The notes beneath the pieces were generated by a model, which had not been told where the DNA came from, did no database searches, and worked only from the letters and a program-made list of their open reading frames with translations. 64,000 nt of DNA, from positions 101,903 to 165,902 of the forward strand of contig CASEFX010000011.1 of the NCBI GenBank assembly GCA_949287305.1, read 5' to 3'. How positions within the stretch are numbered: the stretch's first letter is position 1; each line of letters begins with the position of its first letter. Below, one piece after another: positions 42,215-52,775 of this stretch. The stretch is from an uncultured Sutterella sp. Its GTDB lineage: Bacteria; Pseudomonadota; Gammaproteobacteria; Burkholderiales; Burkholderiaceae_F. The translations under genes were made by a program, and so were the position numbers.

Positions 42215-42538
42215 ATGCGCGGAATGGGCGGTATGGGCGGCATGATGGCCCAGGCTCAGCGGATGCAGGCCAAACTGCAGAAGGTTCAGGAAGAAATCAA
42301 GAAGATGGAGATCCCGGGCGAAGCCGGCAACGGCGCCGTCAAGGTGGTCGTCAACGGGCAGCACCGCGTCCTCAACGTGACGATCGCGCCCGAAGCGATG
42401 GATCCGGAAGATCCCGAAATGCTCGAGGACCTCGTCACGCTCGCCATCAACAACGCTTTCGAGACGCTCGACCGCATCACGGAAGAACGCATGCGCGCGG
42501 CCGTTCCGTTGCCCGCGGGCATGAAGTTCCCCTTCTGA
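42215..42538 (+). CDS. ybaB: YbaB/EbfC-family nucleoid-associated protein
   Basis: 107 aa from the ATG at 42215 (AGAAGGAGCA upstream); an earlier in-frame start lacks homology. N-terminal Met/Gly-rich stretch (RGMGGMGGMMAQAQRMQAKLQ), then the tweezer-like dimer fold with VVNGQHRVLNVTIAPEAMD and ending PLPAGMKFPF. It binds DNA as a small dimer. The dnaX-ybaB-recR order is one of the most conserved in bacteria. A terminator separates it from recR. Confidence 0.95.
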   Translation: MRGMGGMGGMMAQAQRMQAKLQKVQEEIKKMEIPGEAGNGAVKVVVNGQHRVLNVTIAPEAMDPEDPEMLEDLVTLAINNAFETLDRITEERMRAAVPLPAGMKFPF

Positions 42539-42554
42539 CACGAAGCTTCCTTCG

Positions 42555-42590
42555 AAAGGAGTCTTCCCGCGGGCGGGGACTCCTTTTTTC
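42555..42590 (+). terminator. Intrinsic terminator between ybaB and recR
   Basis: AAAGGAGTC (42555-42563) and GACTCCTTT (42578-42586) around a GC-rich loop, with TTTTTT overlapping and following the right arm. Confidence 0.8.
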
Positions 42591-42621
42591 TTGCGTTGCG
42601 TCCGCTTTTTCAGGTTTCGCC

Positions 42622-43269
42622 ATGACGATCCGTTTGTCGCCGCTCTTGGGCGAGCTCATCGCCGAACTCGAGCGCATTCCGGGGCTCGGCCCCCGGTCCG
42701 CGCAGCGCGCGGCCATGCACCTTCTGCGCGAAGGGCGCGTTCCGGCCCTGCGGGCGCTGCTCGATAAGGTGGACGCGAACCTGCACCGCTGTCCGCTCTG
42801 CAACACCTTCACGGAAAAGGAAATCTGCGACGTCTGCGCCGACGAGACGAGAAGTCCCGTGCACCTGTGCGTCGTAGAGAGCGTGGGCGACCAGATGGCG
42901 CTCGACGCCTCGCTCTCCTGGGGCGGGCAGTACTACGTGCTCGACGGCCGGCTCAATCCGATCGAGGGGCGCGGTCCCGAGGCGATCGGCATGGGCGGAC
43001 TCTTCGAGCGCCTTCGCAAGGCCGAGGCGGACGGAAAAGCGTTTCAAGAAGTTGTCGTCGCGACCTCTTACACGCCCGAAGGGGATGCGACGGCCTATTA
43101 TCTGATCGAGGCGCTCGGGCGCCGCTGGCCCTCGCTTCACGTCACGCGCCTTGCGCGGGGACTCCCGTCGGGGCTCGAAATCGAATACACGGACCTCAAC
43201 ACGCTCGCGAACGCCGTCTACGGGCGCCGCCGCGTGCTGCGAAACGACAAGACGCCGGACGAATCCTGA
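42622..43269 (+). CDS. recR: Recombination protein RecR
   Basis: 215 aa, slightly longer than usual (about 200). Helix-hairpin-helix ERIPGLGPRSAQRAAMHLL, zinc finger CPLCNTF..ICDVC, Toprim start LCVVESVGDQMALDAS and the C-terminal TSYTPEGDATAYYLIEAL with a Walker-B-like TPEGD. RecR with RecO loads RecA at gaps. Linked to dnaX-ybaB as usual. ATG at 42622. Confidence 0.96.
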   Translation: MTIRLSPLLGELIAELERIPGLGPRSAQRAAMHLLREGRVPALRALLDKVDANLHRCPLCNTFTEKEICDVCADETRSPVHLCVVESVGDQMALDASLSWGGQYYVLDGRLNPIEGRGPEAIGMGGLFERLRKAEADGKAFQEVVVATSYTPEGDATAYYLIEALGRRWPSLHVTRLARGLPSGLEIEYTDLNTLANAVYGRRRVLRNDKTPDES

Positions 43270-43319
43270 GTCCGACGCCGTCAACTCTTTTTTTTGGGCG
43301 GTTTAAACCGTCGCCGATT

Positions 43320-43919
43320 ATGCAGAACACCGTTTTGAACGCGCTTCGCGAAGCGCAGGCGGCGCTCGACGCCCTTCTCAAAAACGACGAGGCGCAGGCC
43401 GCCATCGCCCGCGCGGGTGACCTGATGGCCGACGCCGTCGCTTCGGGTAACCGCATCTTCAGCTGCGGCAACGGAGGAAGCCTCTGCGACGCCATGCACT
43501 TCGCCGAGGAAATGACGGGGCGCTACCGCAAAGACCGCCCCGCCTATCCGGCGACCGCGATCGCCGACGCTTCGCACCTCGCGTGCGTCGCCAACGACTA
43601 CGGCTACGAATACGTCTTCTCGCGCTACGTCGAGGCGCACGGCCGTCCGGGCGACGTGCTCCTTGCGATCACCACGTCGGGCACGAGCCGCAACGTGGTG
43701 CGCGCAGCCGAAGCGGCGAAGGCGCGCGGCATGAAGGTGGTGGCGCTCACGGGAAAGCGGGGCGTCCCGCTCACGGACGAAATCGCAGACGTCGCGGTGG
43801 TGACGCCGGGCGGCCGCTGGGCCGACCGCGTGCAGGAACTCCACATCAAGTGCATTCACATCTGGATCGAGTGGATCGAACGGCGCCTTGCGCCCCAAAA
43901 CTACGCCGAAGGCGATTGA
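43320..43919 (+). CDS. gmhA: Phosphoheptose isomerase-like SIS protein
   Basis: 199 aa from the ATG at 43320. SIS-domain motifs: FSCGNGGSLCDAMHFAEEMTGRY (residues about 48-70), VANDYGYEYVFSRYVE, LLAITTSGTSRNVVRAA for the phosphate-binding serines, and ELHIKCIHIWIEWIER. This matches GmhA, which makes D-glycero-D-manno-heptose 7-phosphate from sedoheptulose 7-phosphate for LPS core. The close relative DiaA, a DnaA-binding SIS protein, shares the fold; the YRKDRPAYPATAI segment favours GmhA. No Shine-Dalgarno; a 12-bp palindrome (43299-43310) lies just upstream. Confidence 0.9.
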   Translation: MQNTVLNALREAQAALDALLKNDEAQAAIARAGDLMADAVASGNRIFSCGNGGSLCDAMHFAEEMTGRYRKDRPAYPATAIADASHLACVANDYGYEYVFSRYVEAHGRPGDVLLAITTSGTSRNVVRAAEAAKARGMKVVALTGKRGVPLTDEIADVAVVTPGGRWADRVQELHIKCIHIWIEWIERRLAPQNYAEGD

Positions 43920-44011
43920 TCCGCCGACTTCCGGCTTGAAGAGCCCGGAGGGCTTCACGGGGACGCCTCTGCGCAGTCCCCGAGAAAAGCTGATAAAATG
44001 TCCGGGCTTTC

Positions 44012-44037
44012 GGACGGCCCCGCGGCCGTCCCTCTTT
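44012..44037 (+). terminator. Putative attenuator hairpin in the greA leader
   Basis: GGACGGCC (44012-44019) and GGCCGTCC (44024-44031) with a four-base loop, followed by CTCTTTC. TAAAAT at 43994-43999 could be a -10 just upstream. The layout recalls the attenuated greA leader (GraL) of E. coli, but the U-run is weak. Confidence 0.4.
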
Positions 44038-44166
44038 CGAGCGGGTGCCGGCGTCGGTGCCCGTTTCCTCTATCTGATGCGGGCGAACGGTCGGAGCACG
44101 ATCGTTCTTTTTTTCTTCGCTCCCGTCCCGCCGGGAGCGCATTGACCAAGGAACACAGTCAAGGAA

Positions 44167-44649
44167 ATGCTCTCCAGTCGAATTCCGATTACGGCCGCCG
44201 GCGCCGAAAAGCTTAAGGCCGAACTCGAGTACCTCAAGAAGACGGCGCGTCCCGCCGTCGTGCAGGCCATTGCCGAAGCGCGCGAAAAGGGCGACCTTTC
44301 GGAAAATGCCGAATACGATGCCGCGCGCGAAGAGCAGAGCCACATCGAAGGCCGCATCGCCGAACTCGAAGGAAAGATTCCCGCGCTGCAGATCATCGAT
44401 CCGAAGACGATCGACGCGGGCGACCGCATCGTCTTCGGCGCGACCGTGGACCTCTACGACGAAGAGGACGACACGAGCGTTACCTATCAGATCGTGGGCG
44501 ACGACGAGGCCGACATCAAGGCCAACAAGATTTCCGTCTCGAGCCCGATCGCGCGCGCCCTCATCGGCAAGTTCGAGGGCGACACGGTGCAGTTCATGGC
44601 GCCCAAGGGCCTCGTCGCCTTTGAAATCGAAGGCGTTCGCTACGAATGA
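44167..44649 (+). CDS. greA: Transcription elongation factor GreA
   Basis: 160 aa (E. coli 158). Coiled-coil N-domain with ITAAGAEKLKAELEYLKKTARP and the acidic tip in EKGDLSENAEYDAAREEQ (the catalytic Asp-x-x-Glu), then the FKBP-like C-domain ending VQFMAPKGLVAFEIEGVRY. It reactivates backtracked RNA polymerase by stimulating transcript cleavage. The preceding leader is about 165 bases and rich in hairpins. It converges with yhbY at a shared terminator. Confidence 0.97.
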   Translation: MLSSRIPITAAGAEKLKAELEYLKKTARPAVVQAIAEAREKGDLSENAEYDAAREEQSHIEGRIAELEGKIPALQIIDPKTIDAGDRIVFGATVDLYDEEDDTSVTYQIVGDDEADIKANKISVSSPIARALIGKFEGDTVQFMAPKGLVAFEIEGVRYE

Positions 44650-44652
44650 TGC

Positions 44653-44679
44653 AAAAAGGCCCCGACGGGGTCGGGGCCT
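44653..44679 (-). terminator. Terminator between greA and yhbY
   Basis: AGGCCCCGAC (44657-44666) and GTCGGGGCCT (44670-44679) are a perfect stem. AAAAA before it gives a T-run on the minus strand for yhbY; the plus strand has CTCTG, so greA read-through is only partly blocked. Confidence 0.8.
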
Positions 44680-44695
44680 CTGAGAGGGAGCGGGA

Positions 44696-45187
44696 TCAGG
44701 ACTTGGATCCCGCGGCCTTCTTCGTGACGCGCTTCGTCTTCGGGCGGGCGCGGCGCACGGGAGCGTAGGCCTTCTTCGCGGCGGGCTTCTTCGCGCCCGA
44801 CTTCTTCGGGGCGGCCTTTTCCGCCGTGACGCGGCGGCCGGCCGTTTCCGCACGACCGCGGAAGAGTTCGGCGAGACGACGGTCTTCTTCGGATTCTTCC
44901 TCTTCCTTTTCTTCGGAAGGACGCCAGAGAACGAGGAGCTTTCCAATCATCTGCACGCGCGCGGCGCCGAGCTTCTGCGCGACTTCGAGAAAAATGGCCT
45001 CTCGCTCTTCCCGATCGTCCGTCGGGACGCGCACCTTGATGAGTTCGTGCGCGGTGAGTTCGCGGTCGATTTCCTTGAGCACGGCTTCGGTGAGACCGTT
45101 GGCGCCGAGAAGGACGACCGGATCGAGATGATGGGCCACGGCCCGCAGGGCGAGCCGGCGGTCGCGTTCAAGAACGATTTCTTCCAT
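44696..45187 (-). CDS. yhbY: YhbY/CRS1-type ribosome-assembly RNA-binding protein with basic tail
   Basis: 163 aa; E. coli YhbY is 97. The first 90 residues are the CRM domain (RALAHHLDPVVLLGANGLTE in the classic arrangement, then IDRELTAHELIKVRVP and RVQMIGKLLVLWRPSE). It binds pre-50S particles. The remaining 70 residues are acidic at first (EEKEEEESEED) and then strongly Lys/Ala/Arg-rich (AAPKKSGAKKPAAKKAY, KTKRVTKKAAGSKS), like histone-H1-style nucleic-acid-binding tails. Divergent from rlmE, as in many Proteobacteria. ATG at 45187. Confidence 0.92.
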   Translation of the reverse strand: MEEIVLERDRRLALRAVAHHLDPVVLLGANGLTEAVLKEIDRELTAHELIKVRVPTDDREEREAIFLEVAQKLGAARVQMIGKLLVLWRPSEEKEEEESEEDRRLAELFRGRAETAGRRVTAEKAAPKKSGAKKPAAKKAYAPVRRARPKTKRVTKKAAGSKS

Positions 45188-45249
45188 AATTTTTCTGATT
45201 CAACGTTGGAGTCGAAAAGATCTTCGACTCAAGGATAAAGAGTTTACAA

Positions 45250-45897
45250 ATGCCGGTGGCAACGAAAAAACTGCGCTCCAACCGCGCCTGGATCGAACGG
45301 CACATCAACGATCCCTTCGTCAAGCGAAGCAAGGCCGAGGGGTACCGCGCCCGTTCCGTCTACAAACTCACGGAGCTTGACGACCGCGAACATCTTCTTC
45401 GCCGCGGCATGACCGTGGTCGATCTCGGCGCGGCGCCGGGGAGCTGGACGCAGATCGTCCGCGAGCGTCTCGTCGGCCGCGACGGCAAGGTGGACGGCCG
45501 CATTATCGCCATGGACATTCTGCCGATGGACCCGATCGACGGCGTCACCTTCCTGCAGGGCGACTTCCGCGAGCAGGAGGTCGCCGACAAGCTCGCCGAA
45601 ATTCTCGGCGGAGACAAGGTCGACGTGGTGCTGAGCGACATGGCGCCGAATCTCTCGGGGATCGCCGCGGCGGACGCGGCCCGCTCGCTCCTTTTGAACG
45701 AGCTCGCCCTCGAATTCTGCCTGGAACACTTGAAGCCCAACGGCGTCTTCGTCACGAAGGCCTTCCAGGGTTCGGGCTATTCGCAGTACGTCGAGGCGCT
45801 CAAGAAGCATTTCCGCCGCGTCTACACGCGCAAGCCCGCGGCTTCGCGCGACACGTCGGCGGAGGTGTATTTGGTCGCCCGCGAAAGAAAAGCGTGA
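45250..45897 (+). CDS. rlmE: 23S rRNA (uridine-2552-2'-O)-methyltransferase
   Basis: 215 aa RrmJ/FtsJ. SAM-binding VDLGAAPGSWTQIV (residues about 57-70), catalytic K-D-K-E set visible in the RSRAxYKL-like ARSVYKLTELD start, VVLSDMAPNLSG and FVTKAFQGSGYSQYV, near-C-terminal RDTSAEVYLVARERKA. It methylates the A-loop of 23S rRNA late in 50S assembly. ATG at 45250 with AAGGATAAAGAG upstream. ftsH follows after 216 bases, the conserved rlmE-ftsH pairing. Confidence 0.96.
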   Translation: MPVATKKLRSNRAWIERHINDPFVKRSKAEGYRARSVYKLTELDDREHLLRRGMTVVDLGAAPGSWTQIVRERLVGRDGKVDGRIIAMDILPMDPIDGVTFLQGDFREQEVADKLAEILGGDKVDVVLSDMAPNLSGIAAADAARSLLLNELALEFCLEHLKPNGVFVTKAFQGSGYSQYVEALKKHFRRVYTRKPAASRDTSAEVYLVARERKA

Positions 45898-46113
45898 TTG
45901 TGCCACCATTCCGACATATTTGCACACGAAGAAAGACGCTTTCTTGCACGTCGCCTGCGAAAAAGCCGCTTTCCTTTCGAGGGGGCGCCGCGGTGAAACG
46001 CTAAAATGTCGGAACCTCGCAATTTCGCCTCGGGGGAGGCGAAGGTCACATAGAACCCGCAGGGATGCGCGCCGCAGAACGACCGATGCGGCCTCCCTGC
46101 TTCGGAGTCAATT

Positions 46114-48078
<1,965 letters not shown>

Positions 48079-48095
48079 TAAAGCGCCCCGCAGCG

Positions 48096-48145
48096 AAGGC
48101 GGATCCCCGCGGACCGGAAGGGTGCGGGGGTTCCGCCTTTTTTCT
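48096..48145 (+). terminator. Intrinsic terminator after ftsH
   Basis: AAGGCGGATCCCCGC (48096-48110) and GCGGGGGTTCCGCCTT (48124-48139), with a small mismatch, followed by TTTTTCTT. Confidence 0.85.
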
Positions 48146-48182
48146 TGAGACCGAAGAAAGATTGCACAAGGAGGATCGCCTC

Positions 48183-49016
48183 ATGGCGAAAGCGAAGGTT
48201 TGGCGTTGCGCCGAACGCCTTTTTGATCTCGAAGCTCGGCCCCTCATCATGGGGATTCTGAACGTCACCCCCGACTCCTTTTCGGACGGGGGCGAACACA
48301 ACACGCCCGAGGCGGCGCTTCTTCACGCCCGCCGCATGCGCGACGAAGGGGCCGACCTCATCGACGTCGGGGGCGAATCGACGCGCCCGGGGTTCGACGA
48401 GTTCGGCGTTTCGCTCGAAGAGGAGCGCCGCCGCGTTCTCCCCGTCGTGCGCGCGCTCGCCGCGGAAGGCTTTTGCGTGAGCGTGGACACGAGCAAGCCC
48501 GAAATCATGACGGAGGCGGCCGAACTCGGCGCCGCCGTCCTCAACGACATCCGCGGTTTTGAACGGCCGGGCGCCCTCGAGGCCGCGGCCCGCACGAACT
48601 GCGGCCTCGTCGTGATGCACCGCAAGGCCGAGCCCCGTTACGACGATCTGGTGGGCGAAGTGACGGCCTACCTCGAAGAGCGCACGGCGAAGCTTCTCGC
48701 GCTCGGCGTTTCGCCCGACCGTATCTGCTGGGATCCGGGCTTCGGCTTCGGGAAAACGCCCGACGGGAACTTCACGCTCCTTCGGGAAACGGCAAGTTTC
48801 GTCGAGCGGGGGTATCCTTTTATGACGGCGCTCTCCCGAAAGTCGTCGATCGGACTCGCCGCGCATCAGGAAAAGCCGACGGACCGCGTCGCGGGAAGCG
48901 TCGCGGGCGCGCTCTTCGGCGCCGCGCACGGCAGCGCGGTTCTTCGCGTGCACGACGTGCGGGAAACGGCCGATGCGCTCGCCGTATGGCGTGCGGCCCA
49001 GAGGGGCGCCCTTTGA
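48183..49016 (+). CDS. folP: Dihydropteroate synthase
   Basis: 277 aa from the ATG at 48183, which follows AAGGAGG; an in-frame TTG upstream lies before this Shine-Dalgarno and is rejected. Signature MGILNVTPDSFSDGG, then DVGGESTRPG, SVDTSKPEIM, VLNDIRGF, WDPGFGFGKT and ALSRKSSIG, in order. It joins dihydropterin pyrophosphate and p-aminobenzoate in folate synthesis and is the sulfonamide target. Standard ftsH-folP-glmM order; glmM starts 28 bases on. Confidence 0.96.
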   Translation: MAKAKVWRCAERLFDLEARPLIMGILNVTPDSFSDGGEHNTPEAALLHARRMRDEGADLIDVGGESTRPGFDEFGVSLEEERRRVLPVVRALAAEGFCVSVDTSKPEIMTEAAELGAAVLNDIRGFERPGALEAAARTNCGLVVMHRKAEPRYDDLVGEVTAYLEERTAKLLALGVSPDRICWDPGFGFGKTPDGNFTLLRETASFVERGYPFMTALSRKSSIGLAAHQEKPTDRVAGSVAGALFGAAHGSAVLRVHDVRETADALAVWRAAQRGAL

Positions 49017-49044
49017 AATCGATTCGCAGTAAAAAAGGCAGATT

Positions 49045-50373
49045 ATGAGCAGACGCTACTTCGGCACGGACGGCGTGCGAGGCAAGGTGGGCAAGAACCC
49101 GATCACTCCGGACTTCGTGTTGCGGCTCGGTCAGGCGGCCGGGCGCACGATCCGGCACCGTTCGGGCACTTCGCGTCCGACGGTTCTGATCGGCAAGGAC
49201 ACCCGCATTTCGGGCTACATGTTGGAGGCCGCGCTCGAAGCGGGCTTTTCGAGCGCGGGCGTCGACGTGCTTCTCTGCGGTCCGATTCCGACCCCCGCCG
49301 TCGCCTATCTCACGCGGGCCCTGCGGCTCGACGCGGGCGTGGTGATTTCGGCGAGCCACAATCCTTATGACGACAACGGGATCAAGTTCTTCAGCGGCGC
49401 GGGCACGAAACTCCCCGACGAGATGGAACTCGAGATGGAAGAGGAAATGGACCGGGGCTTCGCCTGCGTCACTTCCGCCGAACTCGGCAAGGCCCGTCGT
49501 CTCGACGACGCCTCGGGGCGCTACATCGAATTCTGCAAGGCGAGCATCTCGGGGAACGCCGACCTCAAGGGACTCAAGATTCTCGTCGACTGCGCCAACG
49601 GGGCGGCCTACCACATCGCGCCCTCCGTCTTTCACGAACTCGGCGCCGAAGTGACGGCGGTCGGCAACACGCCCGACGGCTTCAACATCAATGCGGGCGT
49701 CGGCGCCACCCATACCGAACACCTCCCCGAACTCGTGCGCGAACACGGCTGCGACGTCGCGGTGAGCCTCGACGGCGACGCGGACCGCCTCATCATGGCC
49801 GACGCTAATCACGTCTACAACGGCGACGAACTCCTCTGGGCCATGGTGACGGACCGTCTTCTCGACGGCGCCGTCTCGGGCGTGGCGGGCACCCTTATGA
49901 CGAATTTCGCGCTCGAGCAGAAGCTCGCCGAACGTCAGATTCCCTTCGGCCGCGCCAAGGTGGGCGACCGCTACGTGCTCGAAATGATGAAGCGCGAAGG
50001 GTGGCTCCTCGGCGGCGAAACGTCGGGCCACATCATCGCGCTCGACAAGCAGACGACGGGCGACGGCCTCGTGAGCGCCCTGCAGGTGCTCGCCGCCATG
50101 CGCCGTCAGGAAAAGACGCTCGCCGAGGTCACGGCGGAACTCACGCTCCTGCCGCAGGTCCTTGTCAACCGTCCGATCGAACCGGGCTTTGACTGGCGCA
50201 AGTCGGAAGCCTTCGGCGCCGCCGTGCGCGAAGCCGAAAAGACGCTCGAAGGGCGCGGCCGCCTGCTCGTGCGTCCTTCGGGGACCGAGCCGCTGCTTCG
50301 CATCATGGTGGAGACGGCCGATCCGGCCGAGGCGCGGCGCCTCGCCGAGGAACTTGCCGCGGCGCTTCCGTAA
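49045..50373 (+). CDS. glmM: Phosphoglucosamine mutase
   Basis: 442 aa, standard length. It turns glucosamine 6-phosphate into glucosamine 1-phosphate for peptidoglycan and [16 protein letters not shown] start, phosphorylated Ser104 in [12 protein letters not shown], metal-binding DGDADRL, sugar-binding GGETSGHI and the phosphate loop [14 protein letters not shown]. It closes the greA-to-glmM block; a terminator follows, then ppk. The pst phosphate-transport genes sometimes found here are absent. Confidence 0.97.
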   Translation: MSRRYFGTDGVRGKVGKNPITPDFVLRLGQAAGRTIRHRSGTSRPTVLIGKDTRISGYMLEAALEAGFSSAGVDVLLCGPIPTPAVAYLTRALRLDAGVVISASHNPYDDNGIKFFSGAGTKLPDEMELEMEEEMDRGFACVTSAELGKARRLDDASGRYIEFCKASISGNADLKGLKILVDCANGAAYHIAPSVFHELGAEVTAVGNTPDGFNINAGVGATHTEHLPELVREHGCDVAVSLDGDADRLIMADANHVYNGDELLWAMVTDRLLDGAVSGVAGTLMTNFALEQKLAERQIPFGRAKVGDRYVLEMMKREGWLLGGETSGHIIALDKQTTGDGLVSALQVLAAMRRQEKTLAEVTAELTLLPQVLVNRPIEPGFDWRKSEAFGAAVREAEKTLEGRGRLLVRPSGTEPLLRIMVETADPAEARRLAEELAAALP

Positions 50374-50397
50374 GGCGCGGCGATCGGCGACGAGAAG

Positions 50398-50427
50398 AGG
50401 GAGGACAGTTCAGGTCCTCCCTTTTTT
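50398..50427 (+). terminator. Intrinsic terminator after glmM
   Basis: AGGGAGGAC (50398-50406) and GTCCTCCCT (50414-50422) with a seven-base loop, followed by TTTTTT. Confidence 0.88.
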
Positions 50428-50543
50428 CTTGCGGGACGTCCATCAGAAGTAATGCTGTCTTTGTTTTGTCATAAAACTGTGCGAAACTGAGAGAAAGGAC
50501 TCTTCGTCCGGACTCCCACTCTTTCCTCACAAGGCAGAAAAAA

Positions 50544-52775
50544 ATGGAAAACAATGAAACGGTCGCCGCCGTCGAACCTGCGGCTCCCACTCCCAACAGC
50601 GCCGAAGCGACCAAGCCCGCCAAGTCGGACCGTGCGCGCGGCGTGAAGGAGCGCAAGGAGTCCGCCGTCGAAACGACGATCGACCTCAACGACCCGAAGT
50701 ACTATCTCAACCGGGAAATCAACTGGATCGACTTCAACGAGAAGGTGCTCTCCGAAGCCGAAGACCCCCGCGTGCCGCTTCTCGAGCGCGTGAAGTTCCT
50801 CTCGATTTTCTGGAACAACCTCGACGAATTCTTCATGGTTCGCGTCGCCAACGTCTTCCGTCAGGAACAGACGGGCGTCGCCGCCACGGGCGCCGACGGA
50901 ATTCCGCCGCGCCGTCAGCTCACGATCATCCGTCAGAAGGTGTCGACCCTCGTCGACCGTGCCGAGGATCTCTGGCTCAAGACCCTGCAGCCCGCCCTGC
51001 GCGAAAAGGGCGTCGTCATCACGAAGTTCGCGACGCTCGGCGGCAAGAAGCGCCAGAAGCTCGAGGCTTGGTTTGAGCAGAACATCTATCCGGTCCTCAC
51101 GCCCCAGGTCGTCGACTCGGGCCATCCCTTCCCGTGGATTTCGAACACGAGCCTCAACTTCTTGATCGAGCTCGTTTCGGAAACGGACGAGGAGGACGTG
51201 CGCTACGCGCGTCTGAAGTGCCCGAACAACATTCAGCGCTTCCTCTTCCTCTCGAAGGATCTCGACGAGGCCGCGCCCGACCTCTCCTTCCAGTCCTCCT
51301 ACAAGAACGTGCAGGTGATCCTCACGGAAGACCTGATCGGCGAGTGCCTCGGCCGACTCTTCCCGGGCTTCCGCGTGACCTCCTACGGGCTCTTCCGCAT
51401 CACGCGCAACACCGACGCTGAAATTGAAGAGGACGAAGCCGACGACCTTCTCGAAGCCGTGCGCGACTACGTCGAACAGCGCCGCTTCGGCGCGCCCGTG
51501 CGTCTCGAACTCGAGCGCGGCATGCCGGTTCGTCTGCAGAACTTCCTGCTCGACCACATCGACATGAAGCCCGGCCAGATCTACAAGGTGAGCGGCCCGC
51601 TCGCCTTCTCGGAATTCATGGATCTGTGCTTCATCGACCGCCCGAGCCTGCAGTACGTGCCCGATCGCATGACTTCGCCCGAAGTCTTCGATCCGGAAAA
51701 CGATCTCTTCGCGACGCTGCGCGAACGCGACGTGCTCCTTTTCCACCCCTATGAAAAGTTCACCGGGGTGCTCTCCTTCATCGACCGCGCTGCGCGCGAT
51801 CCGAAGGTGGTGGCGATCAAGCAGACGCTTTACCGCTGCGGCAGCAATTCGCCCATCATCAAGAGCCTCATCGAGGCGCGCCGCCGCGGCAAGCAGGTGA
51901 CGGCCGTCGTCGAACTCAAGGCGCGCTTTGACGAAGAGCGCAACATCAACTGGGCCGAAGCGCTCGAACGCTCGGGCGTGAACGTCGTCTACGGTTTCGT
52001 CGGACTCAAGGTCCACGCGAAACTCTGCCTCGTCGTGCGCCGCGAAGCCACGGGCATCCGCCGCTACGTGCACATCGGCACGGGCAACTACAACGCGCTT
52101 TCCGCCACGATCTACACCGACCTCGGTCTCTTCACGTCCAACGAGGAAATCTGCGCGGACGTCACGGACCTCTTCAACGTGATGACGGGCTGCGGCATCA
52201 TCAAGCGCTACCGTCAGCTCGGCGTGTCGCCCCTTTCGCTTCGCACGCGTCTCGTCGAGATGATCCGCCGCGAAGTCGAAGCGCACCGCGAGACGGGCGA
52301 CGGGCACATCATCATCAAGTGCAACCAGCTCGCCGACGACGAAATGATCCGCGAACTCTACCGCGCGTCGCAGGCCGGGGTGAAGATCGAATGCGTCGTG
52401 CGCGGCGTCTGCTGTCTGCGTCCGGGCGTTCCCGGCGTCTCCGAGAACATCACCGTGCGTTCGATCGTCGGACGCTATCTCGAACACGCCCGCGTCTACT
52501 GGTTCAAGCACGGCGGCGACGACTGCATGTGGATCGGCTCGGCCGACATGATGAAGCGCAACCTCAACGGCCGCATCGAAGTGATCACGCCGGTGCATGA
52601 TCCGCGCCTGCGCGAACGCATCACGAAGATGATTCTCGACGCTCAGCTCGCCGACACGCGCGGCGCCTGGTCGCTCGACGCCGACGGCAAGTACACGCGC
52701 GTTCGTCCCAAGAAGGGCGAGGCGGTCTTCGACAGCCAGAATGCCGAGTTCCAGCACAAGGGGGTGAGGAAGTGA
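50544..52775 (+). CDS. ppk: Polyphosphate kinase 1
   Basis: 743 aa. After about 50 non-conserved, charged residues, the N domain starts YLNREINWIDFNEKVLSEAED. Motif KFTGVLSFIDRAARDPKVVAIKQTLYR contains ATP contacts; the autophosphorylated His491 is in VGLKVHAKLCLVV, and the second His is in YVHIGTGNYN. It makes polyphosphate from ATP at the membrane. Its stop overlaps the ppx GTG start by four bases, so kinase and phosphatase are made together. Confidence 0.97.
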   Translation: MENNETVAAVEPAAPTPNSAEATKPAKSDRARGVKERKESAVETTIDLNDPKYYLNREINWIDFNEKVLSEAEDPRVPLLERVKFLSIFWNNLDEFFMVRVANVFRQEQTGVAATGADGIPPRRQLTIIRQKVSTLVDRAEDLWLKTLQPALREKGVVITKFATLGGKKRQKLEAWFEQNIYPVLTPQVVDSGHPFPWISNTSLNFLIELVSETDEEDVRYARLKCPNNIQRFLFLSKDLDEAAPDLSFQSSYKNVQVILTEDLIGECLGRLFPGFRVTSYGLFRITRNTDAEIEEDEADDLLEAVRDYVEQRRFGAPVRLELERGMPVRLQNFLLDHIDMKPGQIYKVSGPLAFSEFMDLCFIDRPSLQYVPDRMTSPEVFDPENDLFATLRERDVLLFHPYEKFTGVLSFIDRAARDPKVVAIKQTLYRCGSNSPIIKSLIEARRRGKQVTAVVELKARFDEERNINWAEALERSGVNVVYGFVGLKVHAKLCLVVRREATGIRRYVHIGTGNYNALSATIYTDLGLFTSNEEICADVTDLFNVMTGCGIIKRYRQLGVSPLSLRTRLVEMIRREVEAHRETGDGHIIIKCNQLADDEMIRELYRASQAGVKIECVVRGVCCLRPGVPGVSENITVRSIVGRYLEHARVYWFKHGGDDCMWIGSADMMKRNLNGRIEVITPVHDPRLRERITKMILDAQLADTRGAWSLDADGKYTRVRPKKGEAVFDSQNAEFQHKGVRK

